Below, piece after piece: positions 19,350-28,969 of a DNA stretch of 64,000 nt. Origin of the DNA: Zygosaccharomyces rouxii (lineage: Eukaryota; Ascomycota; Saccharomycetes; Saccharomycetales; Saccharomycetaceae); assembly GCF_000026365.1 (NCBI RefSeq), contig NC_012995.1:250501-314500 (forward strand), given 5' to 3'. The position numbers and the translations under genes were made by a program. Position 1 is the stretch's first letter, and the number at the start of each line of letters is the position of its first letter. Under the pieces are notes generated by a model, which was given only the letters and a program-made list of their open reading frames with translations, was not told the DNA's origin and did not search any database.

Positions 19350-19529
19350 GCCACCTTCGAACAGTTTTTCCTGTACAAATTTCTTGAACTTCAAATGTTT
19401 ACGATTGGAAGCTTTGTGTATACAAGCAAACTTGAACGCGGTGAACTCTTACTACTACTACTATTACTACTACAAGCAGGTCACCGAGAGAAAAGAACCT
19501 TAGGGGTCGATACATCCTTGCTGTAAGAC

Positions 19530-19757
19530 ATGAATGAATCTAAGAAAAGATCGCTCACTTTGACTCCAAGTTCTGGTATTCAAATGGTTGGCAAGAAGCG
19601 TATATTGGATGATGGTTCACCTCACAAGTCAAAAGGTCCATTTGGGAACTCTGAAGTGGAGGACTGGCAGAAGCAGTTTCTGTTACAAGCTAGAGAAGTT
19701 AGACGTTTGCAAAAAATCAATGAATTCTTAGAGTTGGAAAGGGACTGTGGTGCATAA
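19530..19757 (+). CDS. Small unrecognised protein, 75 residues
   Basis: The ORF starts with ATG, diverges from MNL2 (181 bp between starts) and stops only 4 bp before the CAK1 stop on the opposite strand. The product is basic at the start, with LTPSS and GSPHK, two possible proline-directed phosphorylation sites. It then has a helix-forming stretch (DWQKQFLLQAREVRRLQKI) that could be a short coiled coil. I do not recognise it in S. cerevisiae. Position, ATG start and amino-acid composition favour a real gene, but conservation was not tested. Confidence 0.5.
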   Translation: MNESKKRSLTLTPSSGIQMVGKKRILDDGSPHKSKGPFGNSEVEDWQKQFLLQAREVRRLQKINEFLELERDCGA

Positions 19758-19761
19758 AATA

Positions 19762-20871
19762 TTATAAATTTAACTTTGTCAATTCATGGACGATTCGTTT
19801 GCTACTCCATCTTTGACAGGATTCAAATGATATAATGCCTAAAATACAATTCTCGATGAGCCTTTTAGTTGCTTCATCTTGAATCTCTTTTAATCGTGGC
19901 ATTAACTTATGAATCGTTTGCAATTGATCATCTCGGGTCTTATTCAATAGATAGTTACCATCACCATCAGAACCGAACATTCCCTGGAATGCCTCTGAAG
20001 ATCCATATTTTTCAACCTCGGTCCATTGAGCTATTGCAGGAATACCTAGGTTGCTGAATATTGAAAAGATGAGTCTAATATCACTACCGGCTTCACCATC
20101 TTCCAATTGACCGCTACCGTCATCAACCATAGCAGGTAAAGTCGTTGACGACAAATTAGCCTCGGTTTGAAACCATTGTGAAATAATTATTAGCAAGGCC
20201 CAAACGTCTACAGCAAATTTATAGTTCTTCACACCGAATAGTAGTTCCGGTGCCTTATATATGGAAGTCGATACGTCTGTAATTTTTGCATTTGGATCTT
20301 CCCTTTGCAGTTGGATAGGGTCTTCAGTATCATAGGAAATCCCGAAATCCGTCAGTACCAGCTGAGGGTTTTCTACTCTGTTAAGCAGCACGTTTTGTGG
20401 TTTTAAATCTCTATGAATTATACCATGAGAGTGGATAAATTGTAACGCACTGGATAGTTGTAGAAAAAAGTCATAAGCGTAACGATCAACATCTAATTGA
20501 TTCTCGCAAACTTGTGGTTGATCATCCACAGTTTGGGCTCCTGTAAATGATAGATATGGGTTAAATTTCTTTGAATTCTTCTTGGGCGGCCTGTAACAAG
20601 AACGCATGTATTCACCAAGATCCATATCGTAGAGAGGTAAAAGTAATTTCAAATACTCTTCATCGCATTCGTAACCCAGCAGTTTCACAATGTGCCCCTC
20701 ATCGCCTTGGTTTAACTTCTTTAAAATAGCCAGTTCTGAACGAGAATCATGAGGTGGGACTGTTATATCTGTACAGATAGATTTAACCACGTAGGAACCA
20801 TTGCTTGATATCGTGGCAAATCTGGTGTGTTTCAAATTATGAAATTCCTCCGGATTGTTTGAATCAACCAT
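19762..20871 (-). CDS. CAK1: CDK-activating kinase (CAK1)
   Basis: The 369-residue monomeric kinase matches Cak1 (368). Catalytic-loop HRDLKPQNVLL, DFGISYDTED in place of a standard activation loop, and SIYKAPELLFG are present. The usual Gly-rich loop GxGxxG is absent, as is characteristic of Cak1. It phosphorylates the T-loop of Cdc28 and other kinases and is essential in S. cerevisiae (YFL029C). The start is an ATG at 20871. It is followed upstream by an A-run (21001-21021) and the ERG3 3' end. Confidence 0.92.
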   Translation of the reverse strand: MVDSNNPEEFHNLKHTRFATISSNGSYVVKSICTDITVPPHDSRSELAILKKLNQGDEGHIVKLLGYECDEEYLKLLLPLYDMDLGEYMRSCYRPPKKNSKKFNPYLSFTGAQTVDDQPQVCENQLDVDRYAYDFFLQLSSALQFIHSHGIIHRDLKPQNVLLNRVENPQLVLTDFGISYDTEDPIQLQREDPNAKITDVSTSIYKAPELLFGVKNYKFAVDVWALLIIISQWFQTEANLSSTTLPAMVDDGSGQLEDGEAGSDIRLIFSIFSNLGIPAIAQWTEVEKYGSSEAFQGMFGSDGDGNYLLNKTRDDQLQTIHKLMPRLKEIQDEATKRLIENCILGIISFESCQRWSSKRIVHELTKLNL

Positions 20872-21061
20872 CGCTACTTATGTGTCTGTTCCTTCGAACT
20901 TTGGTAGATACACCGGCTTCGAGCTCAATGTCGGCTTCTTTCCCTTCAAATTCAATACATATTGTTCAATTCAGTCTATATAAAAGGGCTATATATTAAT
21001 AAAAAAAAAAAAAAAAAAAAAGAATTCCGAATAATTTTAATATTGTCATTAAATCAATTCA

Positions 21062-21101
21062 ATTCAGTCTATCCTAGTCTACTCTAGTCTAGCTTAGTCT
21101 A
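21062..21101 (-). repeat. Four 10-nt tandem repeats starting at the ERG3 stop codon
   Basis: On the minus strand, four exact 10-nt steps each begin TAGACT: 21101, 21091, 21081 and 21071. The first TAG is the ERG3 stop codon. Because the period is 10, the successive TAGs fall in all three reading frames. See the finding. Confidence 0.85.
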
Positions 21102-22199
21102 ATTAACTTTCTTGAGTTTTTCCTCCGTTCCATAAACTCTGTAAGATCCATCTTCACCATCAACCTCTTTGATATAACTTTCAATTTCATTAATCTGTCT
21201 CTTTAAAGTCTCTTCGTCCTTCAATTTTGGATCAAATAATTCATCCTCAGGTCTACGGTAAGATCCACCAATTCTGTCCCACAAAGTGGTAAATTGACCA
21301 TAGTTGTAGTTGAAATACAAATGGTGAACCGTATGGCACGCGGTACCGTTAACCACAGCGCTGTTGGCCATATGATTACCATCATGGATCATAACGGTCC
21401 AACAGTTGACAAAAGTGAATAATAGCAAATAGGAAACCTTGTTTAATGGCATAAGCATAGGGTAGATATGGTATGGCAATGATTGAATGTAACCGTCAAC
21501 AGGATGGAAGGCGTGCGATGCAAATGGCGTACACACCAGCCATTTGTGATGAGGCTTATGAAGCCTCTTGTAAACTGGTGGAAAGTGCAAAAATCTATGG
21601 CCAAAGTAAACACCACAATCAGTAAAGAATATGAAAGACAGGAATTCTAACAGTATGTTACGAAGACCGTGATTCTCGAAATCCGCATAAAAGTACAGTT
21701 TGGAATAACCGTGCAATTCCAGTGCAAACCACGGCACTGTCAATAATGACATCCATGGAATTGCGCTCATTGCCAATTTAATTTCCAATGCCATTTGGTT
21801 TTTCAAATAACGTGGATGGTTAAAGATGCTCTTATCGAATACAAAAACATAGCTGAGACTTGCGGATATCAAATATAACAACCAACCAAACACTGTAACG
21901 ACCGCCCAAAGCGAAAGGATCTGTCTCACAAGGTTAGTACGTCCGAGCAGTGATCCGAACGTATCTTTTGTCATCGCAAGTAAAAATGGTGTCTGACCAT
22001 AAACTTCTTTGTTTACTCGAGGCAAATTGTTCAGGTGGAACAACGAATCCTGTAGAAGGGTTTGGTTATTAACACCAGCATTCAATACCAATTTCTGCTG
22101 CCATTTTGGTGGAATTCCAGCTGCCAGTGATGCTGGTAAGACTGTTGAATATAATTTGTCGAAAAGAAATGTATCACAAACCTCCAGGACTAAATCCAT
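21099..22199 (-). CDS. ERG3: Sterol C-5 desaturase (ERG3)
   Basis: The 366-residue ER membrane enzyme matches Erg3 (365). The three histidine clusters of the fatty-acid-hydroxylase family are intact (GHRFLH, HKPHH, HTVHH) and bind the di-iron centre. Several hydrophobic segments precede and separate them. It introduces the C5-C6 double bond in ergosterol synthesis. The start is an ATG at 22199. A TCGTATA sterol-response element lies 70 bp upstream. In S. cerevisiae MNL2 and ERG3 are adjacent; here CAK1 from the chromosome VI track sits between them. Confidence 0.97.
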   Translation of the reverse strand: MDLVLEVCDTFLFDKLYSTVLPASLAAGIPPKWQQKLVLNAGVNNQTLLQDSLFHLNNLPRVNKEVYGQTPFLLAMTKDTFGSLLGRTNLVRQILSLWAVVTVFGWLLYLISASLSYVFVFDKSIFNHPRYLKNQMALEIKLAMSAIPWMSLLTVPWFALELHGYSKLYFYADFENHGLRNILLEFLSFIFFTDCGVYFGHRFLHFPPVYKRLHKPHHKWLVCTPFASHAFHPVDGYIQSLPYHIYPMLMPLNKVSYLLLFTFVNCWTVMIHDGNHMANSAVVNGTACHTVHHLYFNYNYGQFTTLWDRIGGSYRRPEDELFDPKLKDEETLKRQINEIESYIKEVDGEDGSYRVYGTEEKLKKVN

Positions 22200-23241
22200 T
22201 TTGACGGACCTGGTTAAACTACTTTCCCGCGATGCCTAAAGCCAAGTGAAGCTATGAGATACCTTCCTTCGTATATTGGATCCGATTTGTATATTTCATC
22301 AAGGTCTGTATTTATATATTATTGCATTGAAAAAAAATTGAGACCCCATCGCATACTTTTACGAAGGTTGCTCGTTTACGTTGAACGAGCGAGATCTCTA
22401 AACGACGACACCTTTTTCCTTTCGGTAAATTCCCTAAGCCGTGCACGTGACATTATCAGTATCGGTTACGCCTTATAATGCTTGCCTGAGCTCCACCAAT
22501 ACGTAGTAAGCATTGATTTTAAATTCGAAAAATCCGCAATTTCTAATCAATGGTTCGAGATCTATTTTACGAGTGCGAAACATCCGCTTTGGTAATTTCG
22601 CATTTTAGTTTCTACGTCACGTGATAGAAACATACATAATACCCTCCATGCCTGCTAATAGGCAAGAGGGGCCCTACTTTCTCTCAGCATAGTCTCAGCG
22701 GATGTCAAGACTAGGTTTCTCCGTCCAAGAATTGATGTATATATGCCAGCCTAATTCAAAATAGTTGGCTGTCACTTCGCTCACAGCTCTACCAAGCAAT
22801 GTTCAGAACACTTACGATAGTATTAATTTTGGTCGTCGTACTATGCACACTCTGATATTTGATATGGTCCAATGGATTTTCATTATTGAGCTGATTTTGT
22901 TGCAAATGGTTTTTGCATTCGGATACCCATTAAGAAATCCACATTTACTAATACGAGCAACTATAAACTAGAGCAAAGGCCGAGAAATGAAAATCGATCG
23001 CTGATTAATAATGCCGCTTCTTTCTTTATATCTATATACTTTAATTATCTGGGTGTTAGTTAAACGGTTAGCAGAAGGGTCTTTCTTTGTAATAGTGGGC
23101 ATGGCTGCATGTATTACCAAATGTTCATTCTCCATTTATCTATCTATTATTATTTATTTCACTCTGGGCATTTCCGCGCCAGGCTGTCACCGCTTTCCTA
23201 ATTCGGCAACGCTGACGCTGACATTAAACTTTTTGGTTGAG
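22200..23241 (-). promoter_or_regulatory. ERG3 promoter / ERG3-CAF16 intergenic region (1.04 kb)
   Basis: TCGTATA (22269-22275) is the core Upc2/Ecm22 sterol regulatory element, 70 bp before the ERG3 ATG. Two E-boxes are present: CACGTG inside GCACGTGAC (22442-22450) and inside GTCACGTGAT (about 22615-22624). Short open frames in the distal half (22765-22971 and 23011-23328) show no recognisable protein features, and the latter overlaps CAF16. I see no gene here. Confidence 0.6.
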
Positions 23242-24069
23242 CTATACATGGGTCTCTTCAGTTTCTTGTGGATCTTTGACCAACCATTTCATCGCCAACG
23301 GGTACAGACTGCCCACTTTAGGCACTGACACTGCAACACTGTTGTCGTCTTGACGCTTTATATCCAGCTTTTCTTCATCGCCCTCAATAAACGAAAGGTT
23401 CTTGTCGCAGTCCAGCCTGTCTACAATACGCCCCATGCGCATGTGTATCAATTGGTTAGGCCACTGTGCCAATCCGTCGAAGATATGCGTTGCATAAACC
23501 ACCGAGCATTTTCTTGTCCTGGTCTCGTACTCTAAAAATTTCAATAATCTCTGTCTGGCCACTACGTCTAGATCTACAGTCACCTCGTCTATCAACAGCA
23601 CTTTGCATGGTCTTAGTAATCCCATTGCCAACTGCACACGTCTTTTCTGCCCATCACTTAATTTGAACATTCGCCAGTGCACATCGATATCCAAAATGTT
23701 GCATAGGAGTTCACCACGCTCTTTGTAATGTTGTAATCCGATACTCTCTAGCAATTCCAAAACCCCAATATCTCTATTGATAATACTCATGTGGCACCAT
23801 TCTGTGCCTAAATAGTTGGTGAGTAGTTCGCCATCTTCAGAAGTACTCTGGGGACTAAAGGGGTCAACGCCATTTACGTGTACACTGCCATCTAGACACA
23901 AATGTTTCCCGCTCAAAACTTTGAGCAATGTAGATTTACCTGCACCGTTAGCACCGACTACAAGTGTTCTTGTATTCCATGGAATCCGTAAATTTATATC
24001 CACCAAAGAAGGTTCATCAGTAGCGGAGAACTTGTAGGTCAAACCGTTAACCTCGAGGGCAAGACTCAT
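23242..24069 (-). CDS. CAF16: ABC-ATPase, Ccr4-Not-associated (CAF16)
   Basis: This is a 275-residue single-domain ABC ATPase without membrane segments (Caf16 about 289). Walker A is GANGAGKSTLLK (about residues 38-49), the signature reads LSDGQKRRVQLAMGLL and Walker B reads VLLIDEVTVDLD. In S. cerevisiae Caf16 (YFL028C) associates with the Ccr4-Not and Srb complexes. The signature LSDGQ replaces the more usual LSGGQ, as often seen in this non-transporter clade. The start is an ATG at 24069. It is divergent from SPT8 with 258 bp between starts. Confidence 0.94.
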   Translation of the reverse strand: MSLALEVNGLTYKFSATDEPSLVDINLRIPWNTRTLVVGANGAGKSTLLKVLSGKHLCLDGSVHVNGVDPFSPQSTSEDGELLTNYLGTEWCHMSIINRDIGVLELLESIGLQHYKERGELLCNILDIDVHWRMFKLSDGQKRRVQLAMGLLRPCKVLLIDEVTVDLDVVARQRLLKFLEYETRTRKCSVVYATHIFDGLAQWPNQLIHMRMGRIVDRLDCDKNLSFIEGDEEKLDIKRQDDNSVAVSVPKVGSLYPLAMKWLVKDPQETEETHV

Positions 24070-24327
24070 TGGTATTAGAAGTGATATGTATATATACTTC
24101 TGGGTAGAAAGGGCATTTGGATGATGAGAAGCCCATTTCCACCTCGAAGTATTGAAATTTCAACACACACGTGACAATGTCCTTAGTACTAGAACGAGGA
24201 ACTTATAGATGCATGGACTCAGTTCGAATGATGAAGTGTTAACATTACAATCGTAAGGGGATTAGTCGATCTGTATCCACTCAATTGAGCTTGCTTCGGT
24301 ACCAGTAGATTGACTTTGAATATCAGG

Positions 24328-24463
24328 ATGGATGATGTTGATGATATTTTGAACAACGGTAGAGCTGCTGAAGATGACATGGCAGACGAAGACGACATGG
24401 CAGATGAAGATGAAGAAGGTGAAAAGGAAGAGGAAGAGGTAGATGCTGAGCAAAACGATGAAG

Positions 24464-24500
<37 letters not shown>

Positions 24501-26307
24501 TGGGTTGGGGCTCAAAAGTGGTGCTAGTGAAACTGGGAATCAAGACGACGACGACAATGATAATGAAGATGAGGATGACGATGACGAGGATGATGAGGAT
24601 GACGATGACAGTGAAGGGGGTAGTGACGATGGGAATGATCTAAACAGTGAAAACTTGAGTCAGCAAACGGGACCCGGAAACTCCAAGGGCCAAGAAATAG
24701 AAAGAGAAAGAGAAAGAGAAGAGGATCGATCCAAGAATGATGCCAGGCAGAGAGAAGATGAGAGAGAGGATATGAGAGACTCTCAACGTTTCCAGGGAGC
24801 TTTTAACGGCACACCAGAAACTGCCAATGGTGAACAGTCAGATCAACAGGATCAAGACGTAGAAATGAAAGATGCCAACGGGGATGGAGAGAATGGAGGA
24901 GAACCTGTTGGAGAAGAGACGTCAGCTGCATCTAAATTCGATAACCTTTACAATTACTATACCCAAATGCTTCGATCGGCAAAAATTTCCGATACCTATA
25001 ACATCTATCCGACCGCCGCCATACCTATACAAACGGATGTCAATGCCCTGGCAATGTCGAAGGGACTCAAATACCTTTTCCTTGGTGGAAGCGACGGCTT
25101 TATTAGGAAATACGATTTTCTGAATACTATGGATGGTAAATTGGCATTAACCATTTTGCAGAAACACTCTCTAGCGGAGTCTATACAAAATGCAGGTATA
25201 CTGGTATCGTACTGGGAGAATGAGATTCCACAAAAGAAATCAGAGGTTAAATTTTTAAAGAATAACAAAGAATACGAGCCCAAGGTAAGTCCCGTGTACT
25301 CTCTGGAGGTTCAAAGTGAATGCCTGTTCCTCCTAAGTGGATTAGATAACGGTGGAATTACTTTACAAGGTGTAAGATATATGGAAGGTTCTATCGGCCA
25401 TTATTTCAAAGGCAGAGACGGTCACAACAGTATAGTAAACTTGTTGAAGTTAAACGGATCAGAGGATAGATTTTATAGTGGTTCCTGGGATAAGCGTCTA
25501 TTGGAGTGGGATTTACAAACCGGGGGTATCCTAAATGAGTTCAAAGGTGGTACTTCTGAATATTCAGCAATTGAAATGAGACCTCAGTTCTCTTCAGTGA
25601 ATATTAGTGAGGTGGCGACTAACTTAAAGGCATCCTCTGGACAGGATCAAGATGAGGACGATGATATGGGATCTTTATTCGGTGACGATGAAGAGGAGGA
25701 TCCTAATGTCAAGCCGGATGCAGAAGATGAAAAACCTGCACAGAATCCAGCTTCTGCTTTGGAAGAAATCTCGAGGACGACTTTGAATGTGGTCTACGAT
25801 GAATCAGTTTTCATGACGTCTGGTTTAAATGGATCTGTCCACATATGGGATAGACGCACGACTAATGCACCTGTACTCAAATTAGAAAGGGGTCCTAAAG
25901 TACCGCCATGGTGTCAATCCGCTTGTTGGTCCATGGATGGTGACCACGTCTACGTTGGTAGAAGAAATGCAGTTGTAGAAGAATTCGATTTAAAGAATCC
26001 GACACAGCCAAGTAATACTCTAAAACTACCGGGGATCTCTGGTCCCGTTTCATGTGTCAAGGCTATGCCCAATAATAGACAGATTCTGTGTGCATCTAAG
26101 GATAACATTAGAATTTACGATACAAAAGCTGATTTCTCTAAGGGCTCAACTATACCGTTCCTTATCGTACCTGGTCATCATGGTGGATCCATTTCTAACC
26201 TTTATGTGGATCCCACATGTCGATTCCTAGTGAGTACTAGTGGTAGCCGTGGTTGGCAGGGGAATTCTACGGATACGACGTTCATATATGAGATAGACTT
26301 AGAATAA
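24328..26307 (+). CDS. SPT8: SAGA subunit Spt8, WD40 protein
   Basis: The 659-residue product starts at ATG 24328 (MDDVDDILNN, matching the S. cerevisiae start MDEVDDILIN); a longer frame opens with TTG. Residues 15-110 are nearly all Asp/Glu, encoded by GAC/GAT runs (24460-24620). The WD40 part contains PTAAIPIQT, YLFLGGSDGFIRKYD, GSWDKRLLEWDLQTG and ends GNSTDTTFIYEIDLE, closely matching Spt8. It bridges SAGA to TBP. At 659 residues it exceeds the S. cerevisiae protein (602), mostly through a longer acidic and charged N-terminus. Confidence 0.97.
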
Positions 26308-26431
26308 GCTATATAATTTGTTATTTTCTTTGTAAAAGTACATTCGCATCACAACTAGAACACCTCATTTGCATGTATACTGTCAAAAGAAACACCTTAT
26401 ACGTAAGACAAATTCCTGTCCGGGATTGTTA

Positions 26432-28102
26432 TTAATTATTTACAACGAAAGATGAGTTCATCGAAGAAACAGGAGTTGCCATGGTTTGAAGTAGGCCATG
26501 TAGTGGATCCAGCCATACGTATTTTGACTCCTGGTACAACCCTGCTAATGAAGATGAACGCAAGTTGCCGATGTATAGTTTGATCTGAGGAATGAATTGT
26601 TTAATTGAACCATCACGATGAAATTTAATCAGTAATGCCATAAGACCTATGAAGATGGAAATTTTGTAAATGAATGACGATGAACATGTAAGCGAAGAAA
26701 GACGGTGCAAAAGCGCAAAACTCGAACTCTTTTCACTTTTCCTCTGATTGTTAAGTGATTTCCTGTTAGTGTTCAATTGAATCTCATTAGTCAAAAGATT
26801 CTCCACATAATTAAGATCGTAACGAGTTTGTGAATCTCTTTGAGATGTAAATGTTGCCTTACCAGCGGCAGTTGTCACTAAAACACTAAATTTGTTGACT
26901 AATTTTTTATAACTAAAATCCACACTTTTCACACTGGTTCTCATCTTTTGCAAAATTTTGTCCCATAGCTTCTCATCATGAGAAACTCCTAATAATACCT
27001 TTTGCATGACCCCATGAACTAAATCGATGAAATTTTCAAAATTGTTTAAATTGGCATCGTATTCCTCAAGGAGTCTTTGTTTATTTTCCACCACCAAATT
27101 TGCATACATCAGTAGTGGTACTGACATTGATTGCGTGGAGATGATATAGTCAAAAATGCAAAAGATTGTTGAGAGTTCTTTATCCTCTGTGGGTTTCATC
27201 TCGTGAGAGAATACGGTCAAGATAGATGAAACTGCAAAAAACGGTTCCACTTTATCCAGTTGTAATTTTTTGTAAAGACTCGTATCAATACTTTTGATCA
27301 ACCTGGGTATAATTCTCAATTGATCAATAGGGAAATCTAATGAATCCATCATGAAATCTCTTAGGTACAACAATGTAAAGGCTTCCACGCATCTAAACAA
27401 TTTCTCTTCATCCACAAGAAACCCTTTCTTTGCATCATAATCCTCATTTTCAAATACCTGGGTTGATGTAGAACTTGTACTGTTACTCACATCCTCTGTG
27501 GATAAGGAAATGTCCTCATTGTCCCTGTTTGTCATATCGCTAAAGCACAAAACATCTTCTTGTACCCCACCCTGTGGGTAGTATTCTTTACCTTGAGCAA
27601 ATACAATGATAAATACACTTACCACATCATGATAGCCCTGGTAATAGTTTAGTTGACGATGTTTACGCAAGATATGAATAATAACATTTTCTAGCAATTT
27701 TCTCAGTTTTTCCTTGCGTTGTGGATCCCTAATACCCGAAAATGACCTATTGACGTCTAACTGAACTTGGTTCTCATCCCTATGTCTAAATTCGTTGTCA
27801 GCCTCATTCTTAGGTTCTTCTGGTAATACCAGCTGTTCACTTAGCAGCAAATACCAACTTTCCTTTCTTAAATCTGTAGTAACGAACCCGAAATTACTAA
27901 CACCAAGTTTTAATAGTGCAGTAATATCTCTATTCTCTAACGAGTTAGCAATTAATCTGCTCTTGAAATCTTTCTGCTCCTGGTGAGTAAAGAAAGTAGC
28001 TATGGATTTTTCATCGAATAATGATTCTGCTAATAGTTCGCAATGATGTAAACTTTGATCTGTTGTGAAAGATGGCTGTCTAATTACTGTTGGTGGTCTC
28101 AT
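26432..28102 (-). CDS. GYP8: TBC-domain Rab GTPase-activating protein (GYP8)
   Basis: The 556-residue product is a TBC-domain protein (S. cerevisiae Gyp8, 497). The motif NYYQGYHDVV includes the Gln finger; the Arg-finger motif of the TBC domain is less obvious here. A hydrophobic segment near residue 485 (KISIFIGLMALLIKF) would anchor it in a membrane by its tail. Gyp8 stimulates GTP hydrolysis by Ypt1/Ypt8-type Rabs. The start is an ATG at 28102, divergent from STE2. An Asp/Ser-rich insert around residues 185-220 accounts for part of the extra length. Confidence 0.9.
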   Translation of the reverse strand: MRPPTVIRQPSFTTDQSLHHCELLAESLFDEKSIATFFTHQEQKDFKSRLIANSLENRDITALLKLGVSNFGFVTTDLRKESWYLLLSEQLVLPEEPKNEADNEFRHRDENQVQLDVNRSFSGIRDPQRKEKLRKLLENVIIHILRKHRQLNYYQGYHDVVSVFIIVFAQGKEYYPQGGVQEDVLCFSDMTNRDNEDISLSTEDVSNSTSSTSTQVFENEDYDAKKGFLVDEEKLFRCVEAFTLLYLRDFMMDSLDFPIDQLRIIPRLIKSIDTSLYKKLQLDKVEPFFAVSSILTVFSHEMKPTEDKELSTIFCIFDYIISTQSMSVPLLMYANLVVENKQRLLEEYDANLNNFENFIDLVHGVMQKVLLGVSHDEKLWDKILQKMRTSVKSVDFSYKKLVNKFSVLVTTAAGKATFTSQRDSQTRYDLNYVENLLTNEIQLNTNRKSLNNQRKSEKSSSFALLHRLSSLTCSSSFIYKISIFIGLMALLIKFHRDGSIKQFIPQIKLYIGNLRSSSLAGLYQESKYVWLDPLHGLLQTMATPVSSMNSSFVVNN

Positions 28103-28251
28103 GCCGATGCAAGTTGGAGTTTCCTTCTGAACCGTATTTATACATCGGATTCAGGGTCTCAATGTTTGTATTGAAGGTAGGATTTAAGGTTCATCAACTT
28201 TTTTCCCCTTTGCGCGAGATGAGAACTGCGTTATGGGCATTCGGATATTGC

Positions 28252-28301
28252 GTATTGCAATACTGCAGTATTGAAAATTGTCTTCCTGATACTTGAGTAT
28301 C
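28252..28301. repeat. Cluster of overlapping palindromes upstream of GYP8
   Basis: GTATTGCAATAC (28252-28263) is a perfect 12-bp palindrome. It overlaps the perfect 16-bp palindrome CAATACTGCAGTATTG (28258-28273). Fourteen bases on lies GATACTTGAGTATC (28288-28301), a palindrome except at its central two bases. Confidence 0.85.
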
Positions 28302-28531
28302 GTCCCAGCATTGATGCTCTTGTTAGGATTTAGGACTTTTGGCATTGTCACGATCTTTTCCAGCGATGTCAATATGGAAACATTAATGTAAGTAGCTTCT
28401 CCATAACATGGCAAAATCGTGTTTCCCACAGAGCTCCCTAGGACATCTCTTGGAAATAGAATTGAATGCATAGTATCTACGAATCCGCATGAATCATACC
28501 TGATACTGATACTGTTACAGACATAGGATGC

Positions 28532-28562
28532 CATGTAATTAAATCCTCATAGCGATTTACAT
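28532..28562. promoter_or_regulatory. Candidate distal alpha2-Mcm1 a-specific operator
   Basis: CATGTAATT at the left and ATTTACAT at the right are alpha2 half-sites in inverted orientation, spanning 31 bp as in S. cerevisiae operators. The centre (CCTCATAGCG) is only a partial Mcm1 box. It lies 408 bp upstream of STE2. Confidence 0.5.
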
Positions 28563-28726
28563 TACATACACCTAAGCAGTTACAGTGCCTCAATCCTGTG
28601 TCAACCTCAATAATGCTAAGACACTACTGTTACCTGTATTACCATCACTTTTACTATTAGTATTGTTATTAGTGCCAAAGGTATTTCTATTGTTCTTTGA
28701 TGAGTATTCAAAACTCCGAGAATGAT

Positions 28727-28755
28727 TGTAATTACTCGTTATGGTAAATTACATG
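28727..28755. promoter_or_regulatory. Candidate proximal alpha2-Mcm1 operator of STE2, overlapping a PRE
   Basis: TGTAATTAC (28727-28735) and AAATTACATG (28746-28755) flank an imperfect Mcm1-like centre (TTAC, 8 bp, GTAA). Length and half-site placement match the S. cerevisiae STE2 operator, and the position (215 bp before the ATG) is similar. TGAAAC, the Ste12 pheromone response element, starts at 28754 and overlaps the right half-site. Confidence 0.7.
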
Positions 28756-28969
28756 AAACCCCACCATGACATAATTAAAGTGAACTTTAGCTAAAATGAT
28801 AGCTACTTACTATGCGATGGACAGAAGATGAGATACTATTATGATGGTTGAGGCACAGTTATGATGTAGATGCGGATGCAGTATAAAAGAGGAGCATTGG
28901 TGAGTCGAGAGTTTTAATCCGTTTGCAGATCGTATTAAGGTAATCCAGCAGGTTTGAGAATATATCGAG

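Larger units (their letters stand above)
28103..28969 (+). promoter_or_regulatory. GYP8-STE2 divergent intergenic region
   Basis: This 867-bp region holds the STE2 control elements: two candidate a-specific operators (28532-28562, 28727-28755), a pheromone response element TGAAAC (28754-28759) and a TATA box TATAAAA (28882-28888) 82 bp before the STE2 ATG. Nearer GYP8 there is a cluster of palindromes (28252-28301). A 116-codon minus-strand frame at 28184-28534 overlaps the operator and palindromes and shows no protein features. Confidence 0.65.

Noticed and set aside
22442..22624. Centromere candidate from GTCACGTGAT (CDEI-like) and AT-rich DNA
   Set aside because: No CDEIII-like TTTCCGAA motif lies 80-170 bp away; the E-boxes are better read as Cbf1 promoter sites.
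23011..23328. 105-codon plus-strand frame with hydrophobic stretches near CAF16
   Set aside because: It overlaps the CAF16 coding end, has no recognisable domain and its hydrophobicity comes from AT-rich sequence.
28184..28534. 116-codon minus-strand frame between GYP8 and STE2
   Set aside because: It covers the palindromes and operator region and shows no protein features; regulatory DNA is the simpler reading.
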